A stretch of DNA of 46,521 nt, taken from assembly GCA_900088475.1 (NCBI GenBank), contig FLMG01000350.1, forward strand, positions 224,695 to 271,215. Direction: 5' to 3'. This document shows positions 20,280 to 31,776 of the stretch, piece after piece. Each line of letters begins with the position of its first letter. Within the stretch, counting starts at the first letter, position 1. The DNA comes from Hyphochytrium catenoides. Taxonomy: Eukaryota; Sar; Hyphochytriomycetes; Hyphochytriales; Hyphochytriaceae. Below the pieces are notes generated by a model. The model saw only the letters and a program-made list of their open reading frames with translations. It had not been told where the DNA came from and ran no database searches. The position numbers were made by a program, and so were the translations under genes.

Positions 20280-22517
20280 CAGCTAAGGCCGAAGACTCCT
20301 AATAATGCCGTTATGGGCTAATGGTAAGGTGGTTGACAACTAACCTGTCCGCATATGAATAGCACTTCAAACACAGTCAGCGATTGCCTTCAGACACAGG
20401 CTAACGATCATCCAACTTCCCTCCTCCTTGTCATCAGAATCTCTCTGTCATCCACGCAGTCTTCATCCCTGCTGCTGTTGGTATTTGCCGATGAAGATGG
20501 CGGAGTTGAAGCTTGGGATCTTCTACAGACAAGTCAACGCTTCAAGCTTTCCCCGCTCGTACACGTACAACGTTCAGGGGCTTGGCTGCGATAGTGAGTG
20601 TGGTACCGATGTGTGTTTGTTCAGAGCTGGCTTAACCGCCGCTAATTTATTCATCAAACACAGTATGATGGGCTTATGAAGTGGTGCGTTAGCAGACAAG
20701 ACAGTTCGTGAGCGTACGGTCACTCTGGACGCAGATTAGGCAATAGCCGGTAACGGTTATATATGGGCAATTCCCAGTCCTAGTGGTTCTGGCTGTACGC
20801 CGTGTACTGGGAGTTCCTGATAGGGAGACAATCATCTCGTCCAAAAGCAGGCAAAAGACTGACAAACGCTTGTCAACAGAAGAGGCAAGCCTTTCCACAT
20901 TCTTCTACTCCTAGGGGCCTTGTTATCGTACTGCTCATGGACGGGAAAGTAGTAGTAAAAACGTGTGAGTCCTTCGTACCTTTCCTAAGGCTTGTACAGT
21001 ACTCGGAGCTGTGTATAATAATCTCATGCCCAAAATACTCAACACCATCGAGCAGCGTCTAATCCTTGACCAAATCTACCTCGAGTTCTTGGAGGAGAAA
21101 GGACCACCCACCTCTTCTCTCCAGCAACAATGAAGTGGACGTGTACACTGAGAGATAGCAGCACTGGCATAGGAGCATTTGACCTCCTCCCGAACTGCTG
21201 CTGTCTCCCAGCGAGGAAGCACAGCACTTGTATGTCCTGTTGTTCTTCCCAAACCCTCCTCCTTCTCTTTCCATTCCTGGCCCAATACGTACAGGTAGAA
21301 GACAGGGTCATCTCAGGGTTGTGGTGGGCAAAACAAAGCCCATGGTCTCATCAAGACTTCTGCTTCTGAAAGAGGGGGAGCTGCCTGGTTGGTGGGAGGA
21401 GAAATAACGGCCAAAGATCATCCCCTTCTTCCTTCTCCTGTCTCGTTCTTTGCTTCTTACGAGTACCAAAGAATCTCATCACCACCAGCACCCCATCTCC
21501 GTCCGTTACTTGTACAGCCATCATCAGCCCTTCCCCTGTACTGTAGACTTCCTAGCGTGCTGGGTACCCTTGCTGTGTACGAGTAGCTATAATAGCACAG
21601 GAAGTCTTCTTCCTTCGTTGTCACCAGTCTCACAATCATCGATGCTGGTTCCTTTCCTGTCTCTTCCACTGTGGGTTTAGTGATTTCCAACATCGTAACG
21701 CGTGCGCACGTCAGCCCCCCTTAGCAGCACAGAAATGAGAAGGTACCATTGTAGCATCATGTCGCTAGCCGCTCGACAGCGGCAGTGCGAGTCTTGCTGC
21801 TTGCAGTCTATCTCTCGGGTGGCAAGAGACAGAAGAACCAAAGTGATAGGCAGAAAGCCACCAGCATGGTCAGCGGTTACTTGTTTTACCTCGTCTTACG
21901 TTCATAGGAGCATTTCTAGACATCAATGCGCAACCGTTCACCGGCTTCCACTCAGCGAGGCATCCACTCGGCGAACAAATTACTGCCAGATTATTTCCCT
22001 TGAGTCTCTTCATCTGACTGAGCAAGAGGTGCAAGAGTAAGGAGCAGGGAGACAAGGACGACTGAAGTCGAGGACGAGAATCTAGCCATCATCTTCTGTG
22101 GGCCTACCCAATGGCACAAGAGACCAACAGGCTCACTCTTATAAAGGTTACGTGCTGAACAGACTTATAAAAAGTTGTGGCCAAACGCTACGTGGTGGCT
22201 GCACAATGATAGGAGATCTGCAGGACCGCGCCGGGGCCGCCCCTTGTAGATGTAGCTTGGTGGCGGGAACTATTCAGAAGGCTGGGAAGATCCTAATGAT
22301 TGGAGTTATTCTCAGCGCTAGCATTGCATCAGTCATCTACGGAGTATGTCATCTGGAGCTCTCTCTCACATATTATACCTTCAGAGATTTGACCAAAGGA
22401 TGTCAATCCCTTTCAGCTATCATTCAAGCTTCCAACCTCGATGCGTTTCTTTGTTTTACAAATACTCTTTCTTATCCAATACACCTTTCTTATATCTGAT
22501 GTTCCACATCCTTCGTT
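20280..22517. other. intergenic between divergent genes
   Basis: About 2.2 kb between glycerol kinase (-) and the 4-TM hydrolase-like gene (+). Weak candidates only: a frame from ATG 20494 to a GTGAGT donor near 20594, and a frame from ATG 22207 to a GTATGT donor at about 22343 that has a hydrophobic helix and could be a 5' exon of the next gene. Neither can be confirmed. Confidence 0.35.
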
Positions 22518-25395
22518 ATGGGTTTACTACTCTGGTCCTACGACTTCGTCACTCCTGTCCCTCAGTATGGTTCTGATTGCGGTTTCTTCATTCACCCCCG
22601 CCGCCTGCGCTACTTGTAGGTCTACAGCAATGTTCCGGGCCCGGTCTACATTACCAACACACTTCTTCCTCTCTGGTTCACCACCTTTTTGATCTACTTC
22701 GCCAGTCTCTTCTTCTACCTTCAAGGAAAGCCTAGTGAAGACGTGCGACAGTATTTCGCCCTTCAAGCCTTTTTCTACGGGGCATCGTGGGTCCTTTCAT
22801 TCTTCTGCTTCCTCTGCTTCTGCATTGGCGGCAGAGGAGACCCTGTCCCCTGGACTTTGTTACTGGTGATAGTCAACAGCTTCAACCTCTGCACACTATA
22901 CCTCAGAAGAGAGCAGACGGGAGCAACCTTGGATGACGCAGGAAAAGGAGATCCAGAAGCAGCAAAGCAGAAGCACCAGTTGGTGGATGCCGATGATGCC
23001 GGACAACCCAAGACAGCATTGACCCCTTTCACAAAGCTGAAACAGGAAAGGCCAGGACTCTACAGAGCCTTGACAGGATTCAATGTTCTGGTTCAAGGAG
23101 GTGTCCTCGTCTTCTTGGTCCTCCTAGCCTGGGGAGCTTATTACTTCGCGTACCAAGTTGTGCAGTTCCAGCCTAGGTAAGCTCACTGTTATTACCTCCT
23201 CTAGAACCTCCATCCTCTGCGACTGAAGCGCTGTTGCAACTCTCCATCTGACGTGACGGAAAATGGTTACTTGCTGACTTGCCGCCTTTTCTGCATGTAT
23301 GTTCTTCTTCGAATGCTATCAACAGGGGTGAGTTCTTGACCATCACGTTAGCCAATGGCAAAGATCAGAGGATCTACTACAGCTGCACTGGGCCCAAGAG
23401 CGAAAACGTTCCTACGTATTGGTAAGAGAAGACAGTAGATCTGACTGCGTCTTGTTTCGACCAGTGTTCCTTTGCCTGTGGTTACCTTCTTCGTGCTTAC
23501 CCTATTCTGCTTCATGGATTTAATGCTGTAGCTGCTTTCCTATGTCTGCCACTAGTCGCTCGAGCTACGTCCTCCTCCTCCGTGTGCCCTCTCTTCTCTC
23601 GCCTCGACATATCCACGCGTGGTGTTATAAACAGCGGCAGACTGTACGTCCGTTAACAATTGTATTATGCTCTAAGATCTTCGATTTTGCTGCTGGAAGA
23701 AGCCTCTACCTCGCTCTCTGTCGCCACGATGATTGTCTAACACTTATTCTACATAATGCACTTCGCCCTTGGCTATAGGATGAATGCGGATGGTACTCAT
23801 GGTAAGCAAGTAGGACGTCTTTGAGACTTATGGCCGTTCCAGGCCTTGAAGCTATGCAGAGTCGTAAAATTCGTTGCTAAGATGACTCTTTCTTCCTTGC
23901 GCATAATCGCGTTGTCAACAATAGGTGCTGGAGACTTCCTTGGTCTTCAAGCCGCATTTGAAAGCCGTGGCAAAAGATCCTGCGTCTTCGACAAGCCGAG
24001 CCAAGGTTGGAGCGATTATTACTATGCTGACCAGGCTGAGACTCTGTTCCAGCCGCGCGATTTCCACGAGGTACTTTCACTGTCGGGAGAAGTTGGTCCA
24101 AGCCATAAGGCGGTTTTAGTAGGTGAGTTCCTCCTTTATCAATCATGAGATATCCGCGTGGTCTTTGTATCTTCGTAGTGCAAAGACTCTGTTGATCCTT
24201 CCACTCACCATAATCTATCTGTCCTCGCTCTTATATCTAGCACCTAGTTCGTAGCTTTGGTCCTTTGATGGGGTGATGCTGCTATCCACAAAATTCTGAC
24301 ACGACGAGCATTTGCTTCTCGACCTAATATCTTGTTCAAATGCAAAGGCTGGGGTGGTGGCGGTGAAGAGTGGCTGTCCTACACGAGAGAGCATTCGGAG
24401 ATGGTGGAGGCTTTAGTTTTCATGGCCTATGCACCTCCGGGCATTGAGTTCAGCACAATGCAATACCTTAAGAACTGGTCATATGAGGAGGCTAATAAGT
24501 ATCGACGCGACAGCCTAGCCCTTCGACTGGGAATGGCCAATATTATGACGGGTGTGGCTTGCCCTCTGGGACTGATGTCGGTTTTCTATGCCCCTGACCG
24601 GAGCACGTACAAGCCATCACACTTCTTTGATGAGTACAAGTCATTTTATCTTACTGATAAGATGGTAAGCATCGTTCTAAAGTTACTCCTCTTGAGGTTA
24701 TTTGACACTACTTATAGAGCTCGTAGTAGGTCGCTAGTCTACTGCCGCCTGTCGTAGGAAATCTCTGTTGCTGTTGATTGCTGTTTTTACCTATAAAGTT
24801 GATTGTCTTATCTTACTCTCGCCGCAACCACAGTGGCCAATTCAGTACTATTCTATCAAGAATATGATGCAGACCGCCACACTCGAAGAGGAAGAGCAGA
24901 AGATTAGCAACACCTCTGGCATCCCCCAATCTCTGCCCATTCTTCAGATTGTTAATGACGGTATTCTATCGTTGGAGAACTGTGACACTAGTCGGTATGC
25001 GCGTTCCTCTCAGGAGTGCATCGACCTGATGATGAGCAATAGGTTTCTCTACGACAGCTATGCGAAGGTCACGAGGCTCAGCCAGAAAGGCAAAATTTTG
25101 AGCCTGGACTATCCAAAAGCAGGGATGTCATTCCACATGCAATACCCTGAGGAGACGGTGGACCTTATCTTAACGTCTCACGCTGGTAGGTGAACGCACG
25201 ACTTGAGCAAAAGGCAACATCCTCCGGTGGTGGGTTCCTTCTGTTTACTCGTTAGGAGAAGTAAGAGATAATAAACAATGCTTTATGAGTTCGAGTGTTC
25301 GAGACTTACGGTTTATCAAGAAGGATTTCGTTCCCTCCTGTCTCATGGTACGGGAGATCCACAATCGCAAGGTTTACGTGGCGGATAACTTATAA
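22518..25395 (+). CDS. Polytopic alpha/beta-hydrolase-like protein lacking the nucleophilic Ser
   Basis: Eight exons: 22518-22564, 22628-23176, 23326-23421, 23779-23801 (a 23-nt microexon), 23925-24122, 24348-24664, 24834-25185, 25256-25395 (573 aa). The N-terminal 200 residues hold four hydrophobic helices (for example PLWFTTFLIYFASLFFYL and GGVLVFLVLLAWGAYYFA) with a Lys/Asp-rich loop between the third and fourth. The rest follows the alpha/beta-hydrolase pattern: DFLGLQAAFESRGKRSCVFD, then K-P-S-Q-G-W-S-D (usual D-R-P-G-x-G-W-S), then K-A-V-L-V at the strand before the nucleophile elbow. The elbow reads G305-W-G307-G-G-G where active enzymes have G-x-S-x-G-G, so the serine is replaced by glycine. 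It is therefore probably a non-catalytic or altered hydrolase; its role is unknown. The N-terminal exon is uncertain, because three frames are open at 22432-22564 and an alternative acceptor at 22620 also keeps frame. Confidence 0.7.
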
Positions 25396-28300
25396 ACTGC
25401 GAGAAGGTTCCGTATCAAATCCAAGACGCTTCAAGGTCATCACTCGGCTGTTGCACGGCAGGCACTCGACCGACAAGACTTTTTTCTAAAGCACCGTCAT
25501 CCGAGTAAGTACTACTCCTGCGGTCTACATGACGTTATAAATGAGGACATACGGGTCATGAGATGTCCAGTAGGAAGAGTATCATCGGTGGGCAATGTGG
25601 TGGCAGTGTCAGGGAAAACAGCCTCAGTTTTTTCAGAGACCATCCTTCCTGATGAAAAGTGACCTCATCCTGCGGCTGTCCAACATGTAATTAGAAATTA
25701 CTCGGGGTGCCAAGTTTGCTCCGGAGAAGACCACCTGGGAGGAAAGGTAGTAGTGGACCTGGTGGTAGAACCAATGACATGCCCTCATTGACACCGTTGA
25801 CCTCCTCCCCCTCTGCCTTTATTAATGGACCATGCCCTAGGCGGCGGTAGGCCAGGATCACATCCTAGGTGGCCTACACTGTGGCGACGACGTGTCAACA
25901 ACGAAACGTTCTTGCCACGAGTTACTGCAGCAAGTGACTGCAAGATAGGAGACAAGCACGAGGAGCGCATACTTAATAGCACCAGTCAGGACGGTTATAC
26001 CCGACTATGGTCGGTGATCAGCTAATGATTTTTTTCTCCGTTCAATCCTGCTTGCATTCTATCTATATCCTGGTAGCTATTATACCAACCCGTCATCAAT
26101 CAGGCACGCTCTGCAATCTGCACTGGAAAGAGTACCAGAGTAGTTGGTCCCGAGAGAGTATCACACGGAGAACCTCGATCTAATATTGCCCACCTCGAAG
26201 AAGAGCAGAGGGCTAAATAAGAACCGTTATTAATGCAGCACCACCTTGCGACCAGCCAGAGATGAGCTCGACTGACTGCAAACCCACGAACATTGCCTCC
26301 AGCTAGTAAGGGGGCACCTTGAGGCCCGCCACAAACAGACTGAATCGCATTGTGGCTTGAATAATTGAGGTGATGGAGAACATGAAAGTAATGGGAGAGT
26401 GGGAGAGTAATTTGAGGACGCTTGCTATTGTCTCCTTCCTTTTCTTGTTACTTCACTACCGCCTGCATGATGACGCCTTATTAGTTGCCAATTTAATGCT
26501 AGTGGACTCCCTGCAAGCGACGTGGGCAGTAAGAGGAGCAGATCATTAATGAACACCACTACCATTTCTTCTACTTCTGTTCTGCTAGTAGGGATGACGT
26601 AGACGAGGAGTATGGACCTTGAAATTCTTCTTAACCTCTTAAAGCAACGCAGGAACCTCTTCGGTGCAAGCCTTCTGCGGCTTAATGTGTAGTCTTCTCC
26701 CTGAATGGAGTAATAAGGCGTGGGCAATTACCATCATATGGCTGACAATAATAGTGCGAGAAGACGAACTTAGCTGCTCTGATGCTGGTTTCGAACCCGT
26801 TCTCAACCAAGGGCTCGCGATTTATTAGGTGAAGATTTCTTGTGGCGTGGAGTTATGTTGTTTCTTAGCGCCTTTTATTATCAATAGTCTAAGAATTCAA
26901 GAAGTTGAAGCAGCAGCAGCAACAACCGATTACATGAAATGCATCAAAAGCCGGAAATCTTCAGCAGTCAGTCCCACTAGTGGCTCCTATATTAGTACGA
27001 GTAGGATCATGATAGCCATGAGGGTGATCGAGTAGATCATGCATCAGGAGGAGGGCAAGGACAAAGAGATAACTGGAAGTGGGCCTACGATCCAGAAGGG
27101 CAAGGGTAGTGCTGTTGACATAATATACGCTGCTGCCGCAGCGCTACTCCAAGCAGACAGCGACGAAAGACATCCACTGCGAAGATTTATTCAGTAAAGA
27201 GCTATTGACACGAGAGAAAATGAAGAGGACTCATAGTCCATATACAATGCCGTAAACTTTTTCACAAAGCTTTATTTATGAAAAGAAGCTTTCAGGAGGC
27301 CAGCAAAAGCTCCCTCTCTGCCCCTATTACCAACCTCCTCCACCCACTGATTTGATAGGAGAAGGAGTTGCAGTCAGTCCACCCATCATGTCTTTCACAA
27401 ACCACTCAGATGACATCATCAGCCTTCTTGTTGATGTCTCTCCTTTGAGCTCTAAGATCGCAATCTTTATCAGCTGCAGGTCTGGTTCAAACTTCAACAA
27501 TGTGGGATTGCTTCTCTTCCTCTTCCAGGCCATGATACGCTGCTGGTTATTATGATGATCCCCTGAGAAGATCAGAGTTGAGAGAGGCAAATAAATGTCT
27601 TAGGGGCGTCATCGTGCATCATCATGCCCTTTCATCCTTCCAACAGCAGCAAAGAGGCGGGTGATGAGAGAGAGGACGGGTGAGGGAGGAGGAGGAGGAG
27701 GGAAATGGCGTGCCTTCCTAGACATTTATGAGGACGCGGCAGTGAGTGCCATCTACGCTCCCCTCTGACCATCTCTCCTCAGCTCAGCACCCTCTCACCT
27801 TTATTTCAGATCTCCAGGCACAATACGGGGGCATATCCCGGATACCACTGAAGCATTGAGCCATATCACTGTACAGTGTAGAGACATAACTGTTGTCATA
27901 CCCAGCCCAGTCATATTAAGGATAATCTTTTCTTTAGTCCTTTAGCACTCGATCGAGAATAAAGGAGGTATATTGCATCATTCCGTGGTGTATATCATGG
28001 ATAAGCCAAGCGGTCGGAGAGGCCTCATCAACAGGCTCCTTTTTTTGTGAAAAGGACTCTGCAGGTGGGTGGGCGTTGACGTGTCAAGCTCTGAGAATCA
28101 GGTTGGTCCTGTTGATGGGGCTCCGGCCCATCCACCCACCGACCCCCCTTCCCCTACAGTAGCCTTCTCTCTCACAGTCTCGGGGTGGGTAGGTTTGGTC
28201 AGGGACCCAAACTGGATTGCTCCTGTTATGATAGGATAGGACTGCAAAGAGGTCGGGTGGGAACATTCGGGAGGGTCGGGGAGATGTCCTCCCTCGATAT

Positions 28301-29246
28301 TCCCCTGGTAAGTGACCCTTAGTAAGGAGAGGAGAGGAGAGAGGCAGACAGAGTGGAAGGGCCAAAGCTATAGTTCTATAGCTCCTCCCTCCTCCTCTCC
28401 ACTACAGTAATGATACTGTCGGTCCCTCCACACTCACATCTCCCCCCTTCTACTATCTATGACACGATCTGTCTCGATAGAAGCTACTCTAGTTTGATGA
28501 TAGGCCTGTTTTACATACATACTGACATATCTCCTGAGGCAGTTTGACTAGATTGTTGCATTCTGTCTCTGCCTTTTATCTTCACACTGCCACTCTGTGC
28601 TCACTCTGTGGAGGCGGTGTCTTACCTTTTCCGCCTTTTGGCTCTCTCTCTCCCTCTTTCTCCCTTCCTCCCTCACCTTCTGCATTTGGTTTTGGATATT
28701 CTTTCCTCCTCTGCCCTCCACCCTCCCTACGCTGGCTTACTGGCTCCTGCGGCCATGTCTGAGACCAGCTTTGAAGGAGCTAGGAAGCGTTATCATCTAA
28801 AGGCAGGCAAAGGAAGTCAATGTCCCTTCACTTCCCCCACCTTCTTCTCTCTTCCTTCTTTTCTTCTCACGACTCAAGTCCTGTCTGCGCCCAGCTTCAC
28901 CTTAGTAGTGTGTCAGTACCTGGGAGGATACTTATTTATGAAGTGTTAGACGAGTGGCGCCTCTCCGTCATGAAGAGGAAATCGGTAGACGGAGGAAGAG
29001 GGAGAAGGTGAGAGTGAAAAAAGCGTGGGAGGAAGATAAGGAGGCGCTCCTGAAACTCATTCCCATTCCACCTTCGTGCTGCAGACGCTCCACTGCCGCT
29101 TCTATCATCTGCCCTTGAGCAGGTCGGGTACTCAGAAGCCCAGTTAGAAGAAGAGTGTTGCCGCGAAAGTCTAAGCAAAGCTACCTAAGAAACCTCATCA
29201 CAGTAGTTGGTAGAAAGGCTAGTAATTAAGAAGGTGGAGGGTAGAT
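25396..29246. other. long gene-poor region upstream of receptor gene A
   Basis: About 3.9 kb with no convincing coding exon. It is purine/pyrimidine-skewed in places (C+T-rich around 28640-28720 and 28840-28870). A T-rich run lies at about 28041-28047. No tRNA, rRNA or transposon signature was recognised. Confidence 0.4.
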
Positions 29247-31593
29247 ATGGTGCAATATAGCCCAGAGCAGCTGCTTAATGCGCTAAAGGCGCTACAGGAC
29301 ATGAAGCGGTGTGACAAGGACTATGCTGACATCGCGGGGTACCTGACCTGGATATCGGCTGGCTGGTAAGCCGTTCAGGCCTGTCAAAATGTCCCGACAA
29401 CTGGCACTCATGAACCTTGTGTTATCTCTTCCAGCGCGCTGACCTTTACACTGATTCGCCTTACCAATCCCACACTGCGGCAGTTTCCAGACAACCTTAT
29501 CACAATCTATGGGTAGGAAGGCGTCGTCAATAATTGCTCGTTTTGTGTGAGGGTCAATGCCCCGGCCTAGTCTGCAAGCTCTAGGAGCCAATCTCTCTCT
29601 AACCTTGCCTGCTTTCTGACGCTTAGCTAACGCTGAATGATGACTGCAGGTTCCAGGCATTTCTTTGGAATGCCAATTACGGTCTGACCTTCTTGACAGA
29701 AAAGCGGATCATGACTCCAGACTTCAAAGGCCTTTGCGTCCTACAGGGCATGGGCTTTCAATTTGTGGGCATGAGCTGCATCATCTCATGGTTCATAATT
29801 CTACTCATTATGTACCAGGTATTATGGTTGATACCGAGTACATGCAAGCTTCTTTGTTCGCTAATCCCCACGGTTTCTTGTCGCCGCACAGATTATAGTG
29901 CGCCAGCAGAGTATGTCCACCTTGCGAGATCGGGCCAACTACTATTACTTTGCGAACTGGTCCGTCCCCGTCGTTACCACCGTCGGTCTATGGGCAACCG
30001 ATAACTTTGGTCCATTGCCAGCAGCAATGGTTTGCTTCGTTCCGACAGAGAAAATCCTGTTGCGGTACGCACATTGAACTCTCCGTGTCAAACTAGAGCT
30101 TCTTAACAAACTCTTTTTTTGCAGGTTCTGTGTGCTTTACTGCTTTTATCCCATCTGCTTCTTCGGAGCCATCTACTTTGTGGTGCGCATGGTCATGGTT
30201 TTGCAGGGCGCCGGTTGGAGCCGTGCTGCGGACGAGCACTGTAGGCTAGTTTCAAAGACCTATATCATCCAAGTCCTAGGCTTCACGGTGTACCTCTGGT
30301 GGTTTATGATTGTTGCCTGGGTATACGGCTTCAACAGCATGATCTTTGAGTACTGGCCCGAGCATCTTGACTATGTGGCCAACACCTCCTACAATTACTG
30401 CTCCGCCACAGCTGTCAGCCTCGCCGTTATTGGGGTAGGTGTTAGTCGTCACGACTCTTCTCGTCTGAAAGGTCGCTTCATCTTCGTGATAGGTATCCTC
30501 CCATGGATACACCTTCTGAGCCGCACCATTCATAAGTGGTTCTTTCATCCTTCTTCCTGCCCTTTCATATTGTACTGACCCAGCCTGTCTTGCTGCATGT
30601 GAAACCTCTCTTTCTAGACCATCGTCACGATAGTCTTTGGATTCAACGTGGCATCCTGTAAGTCCGCCACCAGGAAGGCAAGGAAGGCATTCACAACCAC
30701 TGCATCAAAGTTCTCTACAGGGGTAAGATGGACGCATATCAGGACGACGGTCCTAGAAGGACTTCCACTTAAGTCTTAGTTACTGACTGTCACCCTTCTT
30801 ACTGTCCTTGTTCCTTATTATCGTCATGGGTAATATAGCAATCGAGACCTGAGGACAAGGACATGGAAGCTGGCGAGTTGGCTACAAAGTATCCAATCAC
30901 CGCTATTCCAGACGAGGAGATCGATGATGAGGATCGGTCGACCCAGGGAGGGCTCAGCACTCCTTCGTCGATGATCCCTAAGAGCCAGAGTCAGTTTGGA
31001 GACGATGAGATTGAAGGTGGGGGATCATACGTCGGTGTCATCTCCCCAGCTCCAGATTCGTCTGGTGCCATCCAGACCCCATCCTCCAACAGGGGTAGTC
31101 TAGCGTCGCTGAAGTCAACCGAAGGTTAGATTACTTGTTTCAGGATTCACGCTTTAGTCAGCAGCCTGACCTCTTTTTTCCTGTTTCTTGTGCTTGATGC
31201 TCTGTGTTTTCTACGTTATGACCAAATAGTAACAAGAGACAAAGCCCGCCGAAGAGCATCCGCCGCTGATAGACGGGTAAGCTAAATAGTCTATTGTAAG
31301 GATCGTGCGTGCGTTTATCTCACTGATAGCTGTTCCTTGATCCAGGTCATCATTAGCTACGCTCGAGAGGCCTTAGGAAGGGAAAAGCTCTTCGTTACGC
31401 CAGATCGGCTGGACGAGCTTATTGACAGCTGTTTGGGTCACAGATCGTCTGTCCTACACCTGACCCCTGTGGAGACTGTCGCGTACAGGGTAAGTGACTA
31501 CTTGTGTCGCTTTTTTTCCAGTGATTAGCAAGTCTAATGTCAGTGCTACAGCTTATTCAGGACTCGATAGCGCGATATGAGGCCGGACAGTAA
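29247..31593 (+). CDS. cAMP-receptor-like 7TM protein, paralogue A
   Basis: Ten exons: 29247-29365, 29435-29512, 29650-29818, 29892-30064, 30125-30434, 30618-30722, 30839-31124, 31230-31276, 31346-31489, 31552-31593 (490 aa). Seven hydrophobic helices can be placed: YLTWISAGCALTFTLIRL; NLITIYG through NYGLTF; GLCVLQG through LLIMYQ; FANWSVPVVTTVGLW; FCVLYCFYPICFFGAIYFVV; VLGFTVYLWWFMIVAWVYGF; CSATAVSLAVIG through VFGFN. The short extracellular N-terminus and T-N-P-x-L-R-Q-F-P loop after helix 1 recall Dictyostelium cAMP receptor-like GPCRs; this is a resemblance, not a proven match. After helix 7 come a Lys/Arg/Thr patch and about 200 cytosolic residues rich in Ser, Asp and Pro, ending in a conserved helical segment (VIISYAREALGREKLFVTP). 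It probably signals through G proteins; the ligand is unknown. It converges on the aminotransferase gene. Confidence 0.8.
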
Positions 31594-31776
31594 GGACTGA
31601 ACTTCAATCGAAGCGTCCCTGGCTTCATTATACATACCAGATCTAGGGCTTGCTCATCGTTGAACTGCCCGCAAAAACTATTTCATTTTAGATGTGATAT
31701 GAGGCCTATTTAGCACTCCTTGATTCTACTTATGCCAACGGGAGTAGCAGGCTATGCGACAGTCCCCAAAGGTGGT
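31594..31776. other. convergent 3' intergenic spacer
   Basis: 183 bp between the stops of receptor gene A (+) and the aminotransferase (-). It holds both 3' ends; transcript overlap is likely. Confidence 0.5.

Noticed and set aside
20428-20679. Plus-strand frame containing MAELKLGIFYRQVN, with a GTGAGT donor near 20594
   Set aside because: All three frames are open here and no downstream exon joins in phase; too weak to call a gene.
22617-22619. In-frame TAG that could suggest stop-codon readthrough or a pseudogene in the 4-TM hydrolase-like gene
   Set aside because: It lies inside a good GT-AG intron (22565-22627 or 22565-22619), so it is normally spliced out.
26789-26800. GGTTTCGAACCC, which on the minus strand looks like a tRNA T-loop (GGGTTCGAAACC)
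   Set aside because: Flanking bases cannot form a five-base-pair T stem, and no acceptor or D arm is found around it.
28016-28047. AAGCCAAGCGGTCGGAGAGGCC followed by a T run, resembling a tRNA D-arm plus Pol III terminator
   Set aside because: The distance to the T run is too short for a tRNA, and anticodon and T arms are absent.
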